Assembly: GCA_947243845.1 (NCBI GenBank)
Contig: CAMXIF010000013.1
Location: 1 to 64,000 of the forward strand
Source: an uncultured bacterium
GTDB lineage: Bacteria > Bacillota > Clostridia > Lachnospirales > Lachnospiraceae
Reading direction: 5' to 3'
Length of the DNA: 64,000 nucleotides
Made by a program: the position numbers and the translations under genes. Below the pieces are notes generated by a model. The model saw only the letters and a program-made list of their open reading frames with translations, did no database searches and was not told the DNA's origin. Positions 32,059-40,661 of this stretch are shown in pieces. Positions within the stretch are counted from its first letter, which is position 1. Every line of letters starts with the position of its first letter.

Positions 32059-33285
32059 TCAATCCCACACATTATCCACCGTAACTTCCCTGCCATACTC
32101 TTCCGTATACCGCATGCTCTTGACTTCCCTAGACTTTTCTATACTGCCCTCATAATCTTTCTCTGTAACGAATGAGTAACCCTTTACATTTCCGTCCCAG
32201 CTGCATTCCAACAAATGTGCCGCTCCGTCCGCCTTTACGAACAGGACATCCACCAATGTACTGACGCCTCCCTCACTGGTTGTCTGATAGCAGCTCCTCA
32301 CCCTGACATAGGATTCCTGTACACCCATATTGTCCGTCAGAAAACGCTCTGCCTCTGCTTTGACCTGTGCAATTGTATCCGGCGCTTCCTCTATAGCCGG
32401 CCTGACACTCTCCAGCTGTTCCCGTACCTGATCACCCGAATAATCCATCCTGAGAAGCCGGCCATCTGCTATGCTGATCCAGAAATAATAGAATCGGTGA
32501 TTTATAATGTCGCTCCAATTGACACAATAAGCCGGCTGCCCCACAATAATATCCGCCGCATCGACATCATAATAATGACTCAATTCCATACCGCTATCAT
32601 CCACGCCATATATTTTTTGAAGATATTGCTCTGCAATCCCCACTGCCTGTTCTTCCGTGACACCGCCGGCTTCCACCGCCTCTGCAATCTCTTTCTGCTC
32701 GGCCGCTTCCCTGACCGCAATCTCTTCAGCATGTTCCTTCTCATTTCGCTCCTGCAACGCATAGTTACGTTTATATTCAAAATCTATCTTCTGCAGAATC
32801 TCCTCATCCGTCAATTCCCTGTCTGCCGGCAGATAAAATACGCTGGTGGTGGTCAGGAAACAAAATTCATGTGTCTTTGCCTCCTCCTCACTGTCTACCT
32901 GCGGTATTTCCCCTGCAGGGAAAGTGCCGTTTTGATACTGTTCACTCAGCATTTCCATCCGAGTCTTCTCTGCTTGCGTATATGGTCTGGTATAGCCGTC
33001 TCCGCCGACATTCTGTGCATCAAGCTGTTCCACCGTCTCCTGCATCTCCTCTTTCGGCACTTCTTCCATACGCTCCTGCACCAAAGAACTGACCAGCGCC
33101 CGCACCGGTACGCTTAAGAAACCCACAGCAAGAATACAAATTGCAAAAGCTGCCGCCATCCGCAGCCCACGGTTATAAACGGGATGTGCTTTTCTTCCTT
33201 TTTTTAATTCCCGGATCATCTGCCGTTTCCTGGCATCTTCAAGTTCTATCTGTTCCACTGCCTGTTTTAACGTTGCAATCTTCAT
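32059..33285 (-). CDS. Anti-sigma factor-like single-pass membrane protein
   Basis: 408 residues. A charged cytoplasmic N-terminus of about 42 residues, one membrane segment (AAAFAICILAVGFLSVPVRAL, about 43-63) and a large outer part containing a helical Glu-rich stretch and two PepSY/YcdB-like alpha-beta units (VTEEQAVGIAEQYLQKIYG; VKAEAERFLTDNMGV). It overlaps the sigma factor gene by four bases (ATGA), the classic layout for a sigma and its membrane inhibitor. The N-terminus lacks a zinc anti-sigma motif. Signal and release protease unknown. Confidence 0.68.
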   Translation of the reverse strand: MKIATLKQAVEQIELEDARKRQMIRELKKGRKAHPVYNRGLRMAAAFAICILAVGFLSVPVRALVSSLVQERMEEVPKEEMQETVEQLDAQNVGGDGYTRPYTQAEKTRMEMLSEQYQNGTFPAGEIPQVDSEEEAKTHEFCFLTTTSVFYLPADRELTDEEILQKIDFEYKRNYALQERNEKEHAEEIAVREAAEQKEIAEAVEAGGVTEEQAVGIAEQYLQKIYGVDDSGMELSHYYDVDAADIIVGQPAYCVNWSDIINHRFYYFWISIADGRLLRMDYSGDQVREQLESVRPAIEEAPDTIAQVKAEAERFLTDNMGVQESYVRVRSCYQTTSEGGVSTLVDVLFVKADGAAHLLECSWDGNVKGYSFVTEKDYEGSIEKSREVKSMRYTEEYGREVTVDNVWD

Positions 33286-33770
33286 ACTTTCCTCCTTCTC
33301 TCTTTCCTCGGATATGTCTCATCCTCAAGCGAAAGCCGCAGCATCTCCCTACCCCTCTGCACTCTTTTCTTGACCGCATTGGCAGAAATACCGAGTATTT
33401 CCGACACCTCTGTCGTTTTATAGCCTTCAATGTAATAAAGATATACCGCAGATTTGACCGAAAGCGGGAGCTTTATCAACTCCGCCAGCACTTCACTATA
33501 TTCCGGGTCTTCATAACTGGCGGTTATCTCCTCGATGTCTATTTGGGGATGCCGCAGTTGAAAACGCCTCATATCCCGACACCGGTTCTGTGCCACTTTG
33601 ATCAGCCACGCTTTCTCATGCTCCTCGCCGGCAAAATCCGGCATCCGTTCCAAATACCTGCAGAATGTGTCCTGCACCGCATCCTGTGCATCCGCCTCAT
33701 TTCCCAGCATCACTACACAAATCCGGTATAGCATATCGCTGTATTTCATTACCACGTCTTCTATTGTCAT
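33282..33770 (-). CDS. ECF RNA polymerase sigma factor
   Basis: 162 residues. Region 2: YSDMLYRICVVMLGNEADAQDAVQDTFCRYL; region 4: LPLSVKSAVYLYYIEGYKTTEVSEILGISANAVKKRVQRGREML. Group IV sigma factor of about normal length, which should direct transcription of an envelope-stress regulon, most often including its own operon. It is followed by the anti-sigma gene. The ribosome site AAAGGTAA precedes the ATG. Confidence 0.92.
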   Translation of the reverse strand: MTIEDVVMKYSDMLYRICVVMLGNEADAQDAVQDTFCRYLERMPDFAGEEHEKAWLIKVAQNRCRDMRRFQLRHPQIDIEEITASYEDPEYSEVLAELIKLPLSVKSAVYLYYIEGYKTTEVSEILGISANAVKKRVQRGREMLRLSLEDETYPRKERRRKV

Positions 33771-33850
33771 AAGTAATTTACCTTTCCCAACCTACAGGTT
33801 GTTATTGGACGTCCCTACTTATAACACGCACCAGAATGTTAAAAAGGGCC

Positions 33851-33883
33851 AAAAAAGGCAGAAAATTTTCATTTTCTGCCTTT
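33851..33883 (-). terminator. Terminator after the CarD-like gene
   Basis: Minus strand AAAGGCAGAAAA and TTTTCTGCCTTT form a 12-bp perfect stem, followed by TTTTTT. The stop codon of the CarD-like gene is six bases upstream. Confidence 0.92.
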
Positions 33884-33888
33884 CGGTC

Positions 33889-34404
33889 TTACACTTTACT
33901 TTCCTGCCTCTTTACCGCTTCCACGATATATGCTCCCACCTGATCCTTCGGTATGGAGAGCGCCAGAGACATCTCACTGTAGAGGAGTTCCTCCGCCTTC
34001 CGAAGGTACTGCTCATCGGAGGAGAGTACTTTTTTGCCCTCATTGATACGCATGTGCTTCCGCTGATACAAGGTTTTGATGATCTGCATCAGGCTCCTGG
34101 AATCATAAGTGCGGAGTGCATCTTTATAGGTCTGCTCCCTGCGTTTTTCCTCCTGAACCCACATGATATCAATCTCCCTGATATGTTCAATGAGTTTCTC
34201 GGCCTCCTCCTTATTCATGATCCTGCGCATTATAATCTTCTCATTGTCTACCGGTGTGTAAATGGTGCTTGTCTTTTCAAAAACCGGTTCGAGAAGATAA
34301 TACTTTCTCTTCCTGTCCAAACGATCGATCGGATTGTCCGTAATGTCAATAACGCGGCAGACACCATGCCCGCCGCATATGATCAATTCACCTTTCTCAA
34401 ACAT
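33889..34404 (-). CDS. CarD/CdnL-type RNA polymerase-binding regulator
   Basis: 171 residues from the ATG at 34402-34404, seven bases after GGAGG. The N-terminal 60 residues are the Tudor-like RNAP interaction domain (MFEKGELIICGGHGVCRVIDI...RKYYLLEPVFEKTSTIYTPVDN); the rest is a helical domain that in CdnL/CarD contacts promoter DNA. Such proteins stabilise open complexes, mostly at rRNA promoters. Single gene with its own terminator. A frame to 34431 adds nine residues without a ribosome site. Confidence 0.9.
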   Translation of the reverse strand: MFEKGELIICGGHGVCRVIDITDNPIDRLDRKRKYYLLEPVFEKTSTIYTPVDNEKIIMRRIMNKEEAEKLIEHIREIDIMWVQEEKRREQTYKDALRTYDSRSLMQIIKTLYQRKHMRINEGKKVLSSDEQYLRKAEELLYSEMSLALSIPKDQVGAYIVEAVKRQESKV

Positions 34405-34603
34405 ATTTTCCCTCCAAACTCTGCGCCCCAAACTACCGATAGTTACCCTTACTATATATTATTTTAACACTTAAAGTACCCGGTCGTAAGTATTTTCGGG
34501 AAATGAAGCAATTTTCAGCAAATTTATGAGATAAAGCGCTCTTGCTTTTGTGAAAATCTGCTAACCATATTCTGTCGAATAAAAGCGATCGAAGACTCCC
34601 TCC

Positions 34604-35206
34604 CTATTTCATAATAAAATTATCACAGATAAATCTTGTTTCCTTCATCGGATAGATACGAATCATAATACCTTTGAGCACACCTTCCCCGTCAAAACGG
34701 GAAAGTACAATAACCATCTCGTTTCCTTCAAAAGGAAGATAATCAATGGAATCAACATCCTCTTTGGCGCTGACCAGAGTCGCCTTGGGCGGGTTAATAT
34801 CCACCGTCTTGTGGATCATTCCCGTCAGGGCAATAGCCGAAGAACCCATCATCTGATTCATCACTTCCGATACACAGGATAAATGCATCTCATTGAGTTC
34901 ACCGGGTGCCGCTACGCCCGCGCCGCCCATCATCAGATCCATGATTATCTTAATATCATTCTCTTTCAGCATCAGCAGGTTGTTACAGTGAAAATCGTCT
35001 TTATAATCAATCTGTACCGTTACGCTGCCCATGCCAAAGGCAGTCAGAATATTCTTGATATCTGCCCTGTTTACCACCTTCACGGAAGGCGGACTGACAG
35101 TGATCTTCTTCCTGACCAACATATTTAAGGCAGTCGCCGAATGAGACATGCATATCTGCGATACTTCGGCCATCTTATCCTGATCCTGAGGTGTTAACTG
35201 TTCCAT
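34604..35206 (-). CDS. CheC/FliY-type chemotaxis phosphatase-like protein
   Basis: 200 residues, two pseudo-symmetric CheC halves. The first active-site helix reads MAEVSQICMSHSATALN, so the normal E-x2-N is E-x2-Q there; the second reads VSEVMNQMMGSSAIAL, with Glu and Asn intact. CheC/CheX/FliY enzymes remove phosphate from CheY-P. The protein lacks the FliN domain of FliY and has no CheW or CheD next to it. A sigma-28-like promoter upstream ties it to the flagellar regulon. It may have one working site or act as a CheY-P binder. Confidence 0.77.
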   Translation of the reverse strand: MEQLTPQDQDKMAEVSQICMSHSATALNMLVRKKITVSPPSVKVVNRADIKNILTAFGMGSVTVQIDYKDDFHCNNLLMLKENDIKIIMDLMMGGAGVAAPGELNEMHLSCVSEVMNQMMGSSAIALTGMIHKTVDINPPKATLVSAKEDVDSIDYLPFEGNEMVIVLSRFDGEGVLKGIMIRIYPMKETRFICDNFIMK

Positions 35207-35277
35207 ACTATCTCTATATCCTTCTCTAATTATTGCCTATATCCTATGCCTAGCATCTCTATAATACTATACCCTAT

Positions 35278-35304
35278 TTATAGCCTACCGCGCAATACGT
35301 TTTA
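35278..35304 (-). promoter_or_regulatory. Sigma-28-type promoter of the CheC-like gene
   Basis: Minus strand TAAA (35301-35304), exactly 15 bp, GGCTATAA (35278-35285): perfect -35 and 6 of 8 at the -10 (consensus GCCGATAA). It is 72 bp before the ATG. Confidence 0.5.
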
Positions 35305-35380
35305 GAGAAAATCTATTTAATTTTGCCGGTATTTTCACAGTATTTACCCCAATAACACTTTTATCTGCAAGGACGGATTC

Positions 35381-38020
35381 TTACTCCGCCTCCCTGAGCC
35401 TTTCCACCACAGACCTTTTTGCTGCCTGCCGATAAGAAGCAAGCGGTATCATTGCACCCAGTAACAGGAATACAGGCGCCACCACAAGAATCGGCGTCAC
35501 AGTCAAATGATAAGTAAAAAAGGGGAACATACCCTCCAGAGCGCTGCCAATCACCGGCCCCATGACGATAGAAACCACTAACGTAATCACAATGGAACTG
35601 CCTGCAAACACCATGCCCTCCGTAATCATCATCCAGTTGAGCTGTCTGCCCGTCATGCCGACAGACTGTAATACTGCAAACTCCCGCTTTCTTGCCATGA
35701 TACTTGTGAGGATGGTATTTAAGAAATTCAGGATACCTACCATGCCCACAATAAATGCGGCACCCGTTCCGCCCATAACAAACATGTCTCGGAACCCATA
35801 AAATTCTTCCGCATAGGTCTTTCTGCTCTCATAATCATACATGGAGTCGTTGCCGCCCATATAATCGCTAAGCCACGCTTCCACCTCCTCCATTCTGTCA
35901 TCCGCACAGTCAAAAGCGTAGTAAAGTATTTCTCCTGCCCCTGCATCGGAATCCTGCAGAAATGTATCTGCTCCCATCACAAAAACATCCGCACCATAAT
36001 AACGATAGCTCAATGTGTGCGGCACCTCAATCACTGCTGCCACCTCATAAGTTACCTCTCGATATTCTCTGGCGCGCGAAGCAAACTTAAGTCCCGTCAG
36101 ATCCTGATTCTCATCATATATCTCTCCCGTATCGGGATTATAAAACTCATAGCTGTCTATATAGCGGATGGTCACTTTATCTCCCAGCTTAGCCCAGCTA
36201 CTGTCTTCATAGACGTTTCCATAATCATCCGTATCATAGACTGCTGCCACATAATTGCCTTCACTCCTAAGTTTATCAAGGTCTCCTTCCAGCAGCGTCA
36301 TCTTATCCAGAACGAAATCTTCCATGCCATAAAGTTGTACCCTGTCTGACACCTGATCTCCCACTTTTTCCAGACTCTCTATATAGGAATCCAGAAATTC
36401 ACCGCTTCTCCACTTGGATTCCTTCTGTCTCACCCATGCTTCAGAAACACATTCCTCCGCCCCAAATTTCTTGCCGTAGGTTCTGCCGCCGGTCACCCCT
36501 TCCATGGTTTCTATCTGTGTAATCACCTGCTCTGGCAGTCCACTCCAGATATCAGCAGATCCCGTTTGAAAATAGGCTGCGTCCGCTGTCAGGAAGTCCA
36601 CTTTAACCCGTGTCAGATACTTTTCCATATCAAAACCCTTCGCAAAAATAAACGTCACGTTTAAGATTACAATTGCAAAGGACATGGAAATCACGGTAAT
36701 AATAGTTTTACCCTTATTTCTCCCCAGATTCGCCACCGCCATTCTGGGGATAGAAGCGCCTCTTTCCCCCTTCTTCCTGCTCCTTTTGCTCCCATCAACC
36801 TCCGTGTAGCGCACCGCCTCCACAGGCGATATCCTGGCCGCCATCCTGCACGGCTTCTTTAAGGATAACCAGACAGTCACCAATGAAAAGACTGCGGAGC
36901 CTGCAAAGATGACCGGACTTACCGAAAACACCATCATAATACCATTCATCTGAGACACTACAAGACGGGTCATGACCATACCTACGCCATAACCAACCAC
37001 CAGACCGACAGGTATTCCTATCACAGACAATAACAGCGCCTGCATTACAATCAACCTTTTAATCTGACGGCCCGTGGTGCCAATGGTCTTTAACAGCCCA
37101 TAGAAACGTACATCATTGGACACAGAAATCTGGAATATATTGTAAATAATCAAATATCCCGTAAAAATAATCAGCAGAAACACTGCCGCCAAGGCAAGCA
37201 CACTCCCTGCATCCAGCACCGAATACTCGCGGCCTGCGGATAGATATCCCCAGTTCACGCCTGTGCTCATAAACCCTTCTTCACTGGCAGAATCATCCTG
37301 ATAGCCATGTCTTTCGAGAACGGTTCTCATATTTTCCCGTATATGCCTGGAATTTGCAAACATCACATCCAGGTGCCAGTATGTGGTCATGCCGTCAATT
37401 CCCTGGGTATCCAGATTTTCAAAAATCTCCTCCACCCTGCTTAAGGGAAGCAGCACATGATTGGCCACAATCACATCATCATAGTCCCAGTATCCGCACA
37501 GTGTGAAAGTTTCTGTAGTCTCCTTACCATCCACCAGAAAGGTCATGGTAAATTCATTGCCAATCACCGGCTCCACTCCCAAAAGAGACAGAACTCTTAC
37601 ATCCGTAGCCGCTTCCCTGGTGCCTTCCTGGGGCAGCCGCCCTTCGATGGGATTTAAGAACATATATTTGGCCTCATTGGCATCACAGTAATTGACCTCC
37701 ACATGAGACTTATGAAAGGGCATCCCATTGGGCATCCCACAAAACATCCGAAGACCATATTCTTTGATCAGCGGATCTTCCTTAATTTCCTCGACCTGTT
37801 CTTTCGTCAAATACTTAAAACAGCCATGGGCATATCCGCCCGTCTGACGGAAATTGGACTGCTCATAACCATATATCATGGACATAGCGACCGTGAAGAT
37901 AGTTGTAAATAATATGGTTGTCAGTGCAATGGCCATTATCGTAATGATATTCCTGGTTTTCGCCGCCTTAAAACTGGCTATACTGAGACGGCGGATACAT
38001 TTTCTATTTGAAACGTTCAT
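35381..38020 (-). CDS. ABC transporter permease, FtsX/MacB type
   Basis: 879 residues from the ATG at 38018-38020. One N-terminal membrane helix, an extracytoplasmic domain (about 55-265), then the first FtsX unit of three helices (about 275-400), a second amphipathic start (PRMAVANLGRNKGKTIITVISMSFAIVIL), a second outer domain (about 470-740) and a last three-helix FtsX unit with REFAVLQSVGMTGRQL. This is the layout of exporters that handle peptides or lipoproteins (LolC/MacB/Bce-like). It overlaps its ATPase gene by four bases. Substrate unknown. Confidence 0.88.
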   Translation of the reverse strand: MNVSNRKCIRRLSIASFKAAKTRNIITIMAIALTTILFTTIFTVAMSMIYGYEQSNFRQTGGYAHGCFKYLTKEQVEEIKEDPLIKEYGLRMFCGMPNGMPFHKSHVEVNYCDANEAKYMFLNPIEGRLPQEGTREAATDVRVLSLLGVEPVIGNEFTMTFLVDGKETTETFTLCGYWDYDDVIVANHVLLPLSRVEEIFENLDTQGIDGMTTYWHLDVMFANSRHIRENMRTVLERHGYQDDSASEEGFMSTGVNWGYLSAGREYSVLDAGSVLALAAVFLLIIFTGYLIIYNIFQISVSNDVRFYGLLKTIGTTGRQIKRLIVMQALLLSVIGIPVGLVVGYGVGMVMTRLVVSQMNGIMMVFSVSPVIFAGSAVFSLVTVWLSLKKPCRMAARISPVEAVRYTEVDGSKRSRKKGERGASIPRMAVANLGRNKGKTIITVISMSFAIVILNVTFIFAKGFDMEKYLTRVKVDFLTADAAYFQTGSADIWSGLPEQVITQIETMEGVTGGRTYGKKFGAEECVSEAWVRQKESKWRSGEFLDSYIESLEKVGDQVSDRVQLYGMEDFVLDKMTLLEGDLDKLRSEGNYVAAVYDTDDYGNVYEDSSWAKLGDKVTIRYIDSYEFYNPDTGEIYDENQDLTGLKFASRAREYREVTYEVAAVIEVPHTLSYRYYGADVFVMGADTFLQDSDAGAGEILYYAFDCADDRMEEVEAWLSDYMGGNDSMYDYESRKTYAEEFYGFRDMFVMGGTGAAFIVGMVGILNFLNTILTSIMARKREFAVLQSVGMTGRQLNWMMITEGMVFAGSSIVITLVVSIVMGPVIGSALEGMFPFFTYHLTVTPILVVAPVFLLLGAMIPLASYRQAAKRSVVERLREAE

Positions 38021-38697
38021 AATACACCTCTCTTTTCGCACAATTTACCATCCTCAATGCGGATAATCCGGTCTGCTAACTGCGCAATCTCCTCATTATG
38101 TGTGATCATCACAATAGTCTGGGAAAATTTCTGGCTCGTCACCTTCATCAACCCAAGCACATCCTGACTCGTCTTAGAATCCAGATTGCCGGTAGGTTCA
38201 TCCGCCAGAACAATGGCAGGTTTTGAAGCAAGCGCACGGGCAATAGCCACCCTCTGCTGCTGCCCGCCGGATAAGTTATTGGGCAGGTTATCCAGCTTGG
38301 ATGCAATCCCCAGTGTCTTGATAATCTCCTGAATGTAAGTCTGATCCGGCCTCCCACCGTCTAACTGCACCGGAAGCAGGATATTTTCATAGACATTTAA
38401 AACCGGCACGAGATTATAATTCTGGAATACAAATCCAATCTTACGGCGGCGGAAGATGGTAAGTTCTTCATCCTTTAGAGTAAAAATGTCCTTGCCGTCC
38501 ACTGTGACACTGCCCGATGTGGGACGGTCCAGTCCTCCCAACATATGAAGAAGCGTGCTTTTACCGCTGCCGGAAGTACCTACAACGGCAACGAACTCAC
38601 CCTTTTCCACCTGGAAATTCACACCGTCCAGGGCATGAACTTCATTTTCGCCCGATCCGTATATCTTCTTAAGATCCTGTGTTGATAATATTGTCAT
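38017..38697 (-). CDS. ABC transporter ATP-binding protein (MacB/LolD type)
   Basis: 226 residues from the ATG at 38695-38697, five bases after GAGGAG. Walker [11 protein letters not shown]-loop [17 protein letters not shown], signature [15 protein letters not shown], Walker [13 protein letters not shown], switch His in VMITHNEE. It powers the FtsX-type permease encoded next. Together with the two-component genes upstream this resembles drug/antimicrobial-peptide response modules. The first four residues of the longer frame (to 38709) are dropped because of the ribosome site. Confidence 0.94.
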   Translation of the reverse strand: MTILSTQDLKKIYGSGENEVHALDGVNFQVEKGEFVAVVGTSGSGKSTLLHMLGGLDRPTSGSVTVDGKDIFTLKDEELTIFRRRKIGFVFQNYNLVPVLNVYENILLPVQLDGGRPDQTYIQEIIKTLGIASKLDNLPNNLSGGQQQRVAIARALASKPAIVLADEPTGNLDSKTSQDVLGLMKVTSQKFSQTIVMITHNEEIAQLADRIIRIEDGKLCEKRGVL

Positions 38698-38728
38698 TGT
38701 GCTCCTCATCCTCTCTTTCTATATACAC

Positions 38729-38767
38729 AAAAATCTGTACTGTGGTCTATTCTCCACAATACAGATT
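38729..38767 (-). terminator. Hairpin between the two-component genes and the ABC transporter
   Basis: Minus strand AATCTGTATTGTGG pairs with CCACAGTACAGATT (one mismatch) around an eight-base loop, followed by TTTTT. It could terminate or attenuate transcription coming from the histidine kinase gene before the ABC ATPase gene. Confidence 0.6.
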
Positions 38768-38774
38768 ATCTCAT

Positions 38775-38794
38775 AAGATTCTTTCCAGAATCTT
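38775..38794 (-). promoter_or_regulatory. Inverted repeat upstream of the ABC transporter, possible response regulator site
   Basis: AAGATTC-N6-GAATCTT, perfect 7-bp arms, 78 bp before the ABC ATPase start and overlapping a GATAAT -10-like sequence. Another AAGATTC lies at about 38826. A site for the adjacent response regulator is an inference from position only. Confidence 0.3.
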
Positions 38795-38810
38795 TCCGGG
38801 TGAAAATCAA

Positions 38811-38945
38811 TTATGACAGTTTTGAAAGATTCGCAGATTCTGCAATGGCAAAAATATAAAAAATAGCAAAGATAAATAAGTAAACGGTGAACCGCAAAGT
38901 AATATCCGCCCCAGTCACAGGCACTCTCTCCGTGGTTCCCACCAT
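38811..38945 (-). CDS. Possible 44-residue membrane protein after the histidine kinase
   Basis: An open frame begins with ATG two bases after the kinase stop codon and encodes about 20 polar residues (MVGTTERVPVTGADITLRF) followed by one hydrophobic segment (VYLFIFAIFYIFAIA) and a short polar end. There is no good Shine-Dalgarno, so expression would need coupling to the kinase. Small single-pass proteins near Bce-type modules exist, but this one is not recognised; it may be chance. Confidence 0.3.
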   Translation of the reverse strand: MVGTTERVPVTGADITLRFTVYLFIFAIFYIFAIAESANLSKLS

Positions 38946-38947
38946 AT

Positions 38948-39880
38948 TTATATTTTCTTCTGCAGATGCAGGGTAAACCTGGCTCCCTTTCCCGCCTCCG
39001 ATGCGACCTTGATATAGCCGCCCTCCATCTGCAAGATCTGTCTACTCAGATAGAGTCCGATTCCCAGTCCGTCCTCCCCACTCACTTCCATGGTACGATA
39101 AAATCGTCCAAAAATCTTGGCCTGTTCCTCTTCTGAAATACCGATACCGGTATCCGCCACTTCGATTCCCACAAACAGATCATAGGGCTTTATCGTCACT
39201 GTGACACCGCCGGTCTTGGTATATTTAATCGCATTATCAATCACATTCCCAAGCGCTTCCCCGGTCCACTTAGCATCAAAAACTGCCGTAACTTCCTGCA
39301 TATCCCTGCTTTCCATCCGCAGATACAGTCCCTTATCACGGACCCTTTGATCAAACTGTTTACAGACCTCTTCTGTCAGCCCGGCAACGCTGTCTTCCCT
39401 GGGGTGCAGGGCGATAATCCCTGTCTCAAGCCTTGACAGTTTTACCAGCGTAGCAATCAGGAAACTGAGCTTCTGTGCCTGACTTTCCAGAAGCGTTACA
39501 CTCTGCCTGGCCTCCTCGGACAGCCCCTGCTCTTTTAGAAGTTCCGTATAAATCAATATATTGGAGATGGGCGTCTTGGTCTGATGGGAAATATCCGCGA
39601 TCAACGCCTTAATCCGATCCTTTTCTTCCGCTGTTCTCCTGCCTGACGTCTCCGAGGCGTTCAAATATTCCGACAACTTATTCTCTACCGCAGAATACAG
39701 GGATTCATCAAAAGTACTTTCCGTAAAACTGCCATCTATCGCCGCGTCCAGCATCTGCCGCATCCGCTGAAGCGCCGCTTTTCTTTTATATAAAGTTACA
39801 ATGGTAAGTGAGACCGCCCCCAGCAGACTGAGTATCCCAACAACAAAAAACACGACCGATAGGGTATTCAATGCCTCCAT
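38948..39880 (-). CDS. Sensor histidine kinase
   Basis: 310 residues. One membrane helix at about 8-30 with almost no outer loop, then HisKA with ISHQTKTPISN (phosphorylated His), N box DNAIKYTKTG, G1 VADTGIGISEEEQ, F box FGRFYR and G2 GLGIGLYLS. The lack of a sensor domain suggests it reads a signal inside the membrane or from a partner, perhaps the ABC transporter encoded downstream, as in Bce-type modules. It starts 25 bp after its response regulator gene. Confidence 0.92.
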   Translation of the reverse strand: MEALNTLSVVFFVVGILSLLGAVSLTIVTLYKRKAALQRMRQMLDAAIDGSFTESTFDESLYSAVENKLSEYLNASETSGRRTAEEKDRIKALIADISHQTKTPISNILIYTELLKEQGLSEEARQSVTLLESQAQKLSFLIATLVKLSRLETGIIALHPREDSVAGLTEEVCKQFDQRVRDKGLYLRMESRDMQEVTAVFDAKWTGEALGNVIDNAIKYTKTGGVTVTIKPYDLFVGIEVADTGIGISEEEQAKIFGRFYRTMEVSGEDGLGIGLYLSRQILQMEGGYIKVASEAGKGARFTLHLQKKI

Positions 39881-39905
39881 ACACGCTGCCTCCCATACTG
39901 GAATC

Positions 39906-40616
39906 TTATTGCATTACCCAGCTATAGCCAATCCCATACACTGTCTTAATGATCTCCTGTGCATCCAGCTTATCACGCAGACGTTTCACCGTGACTGACA
40001 GAGCATTCTCTTCCACGAACTCTTCCCCCTCAGACCAGATATACTCAAATAGCCGCTCCCTTGGCACAGTAAGTCCCCTGTTCTCCACCAAAATATGGAG
40101 CAGCCTCTGCTCTGTTTTACTAAGTTCCACCTGTTCTGTACCGTGATAAAACTTCATATGCATAAAATCAAAGCGGTATTCACCAATTATGATCTCTGCC
40201 GCAGGACTCTGCATTTTCTCTTTCACACGCCGCAGCTGAAGGGCAACACGCGCCCGCAGTACCGCCAGACTAAAAGGTTTGGTAATATAATCATCCGCCC
40301 CCAGTTCCAATCCCGCAACAATGTCTGTCTCCATGTCGTTCGCCGTCAGCAATATGACATTTATGTCATATTTATTCTTTATTTTCAACAAAAAGTCGAG
40401 TCCATTCCCATCCGGCAGATTCACATCCAGTACCATCAGGGCAAATTTATCCTCTGTCCCCTGTCTCCTGGAAAGTATGGTCTCTGCTTCTTGCAGTGTC
40501 CCGCAGCTTATGGTCTCTATGTCTCCATTCTGCAGGGCGCGGCACAGGCCGCCGGCGAGGGTCGTATCATCTTCTACAATCAATATATGCTGTTTCGTGT
40601 TGGTCTCTTTTTCCAT
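39906..40616 (-). CDS. OmpR-family response regulator
   Basis: 236 residues. Receiver domain with the acidic pair VEDD (about 15-18), phosphoacceptor Asp in LMVLDVNLPDGNG, Thr in ILLTAND and Lys in YITKPFSL; C-terminal winged helix with LSKTEQRLLHILVENRG and VKRLRDKLDA. It should bind DNA as a dimer on phosphorylation by the kinase encoded next. It follows the ABC exporter gene by 45 bp. Confidence 0.94.
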   Translation of the reverse strand: MEKETNTKQHILIVEDDTTLAGGLCRALQNGDIETISCGTLQEAETILSRRQGTEDKFALMVLDVNLPDGNGLDFLLKIKNKYDINVILLTANDMETDIVAGLELGADDYITKPFSLAVLRARVALQLRRVKEKMQSPAAEIIIGEYRFDFMHMKFYHGTEQVELSKTEQRLLHILVENRGLTVPRERLFEYIWSEGEEFVEENALSVTVKRLRDKLDAQEIIKTVYGIGYSWVMQ

Positions 40617-40661
40617 TTGCCGTATCCGATGTCCTGTCTGAAATTCTTGATAAGCGCCACC

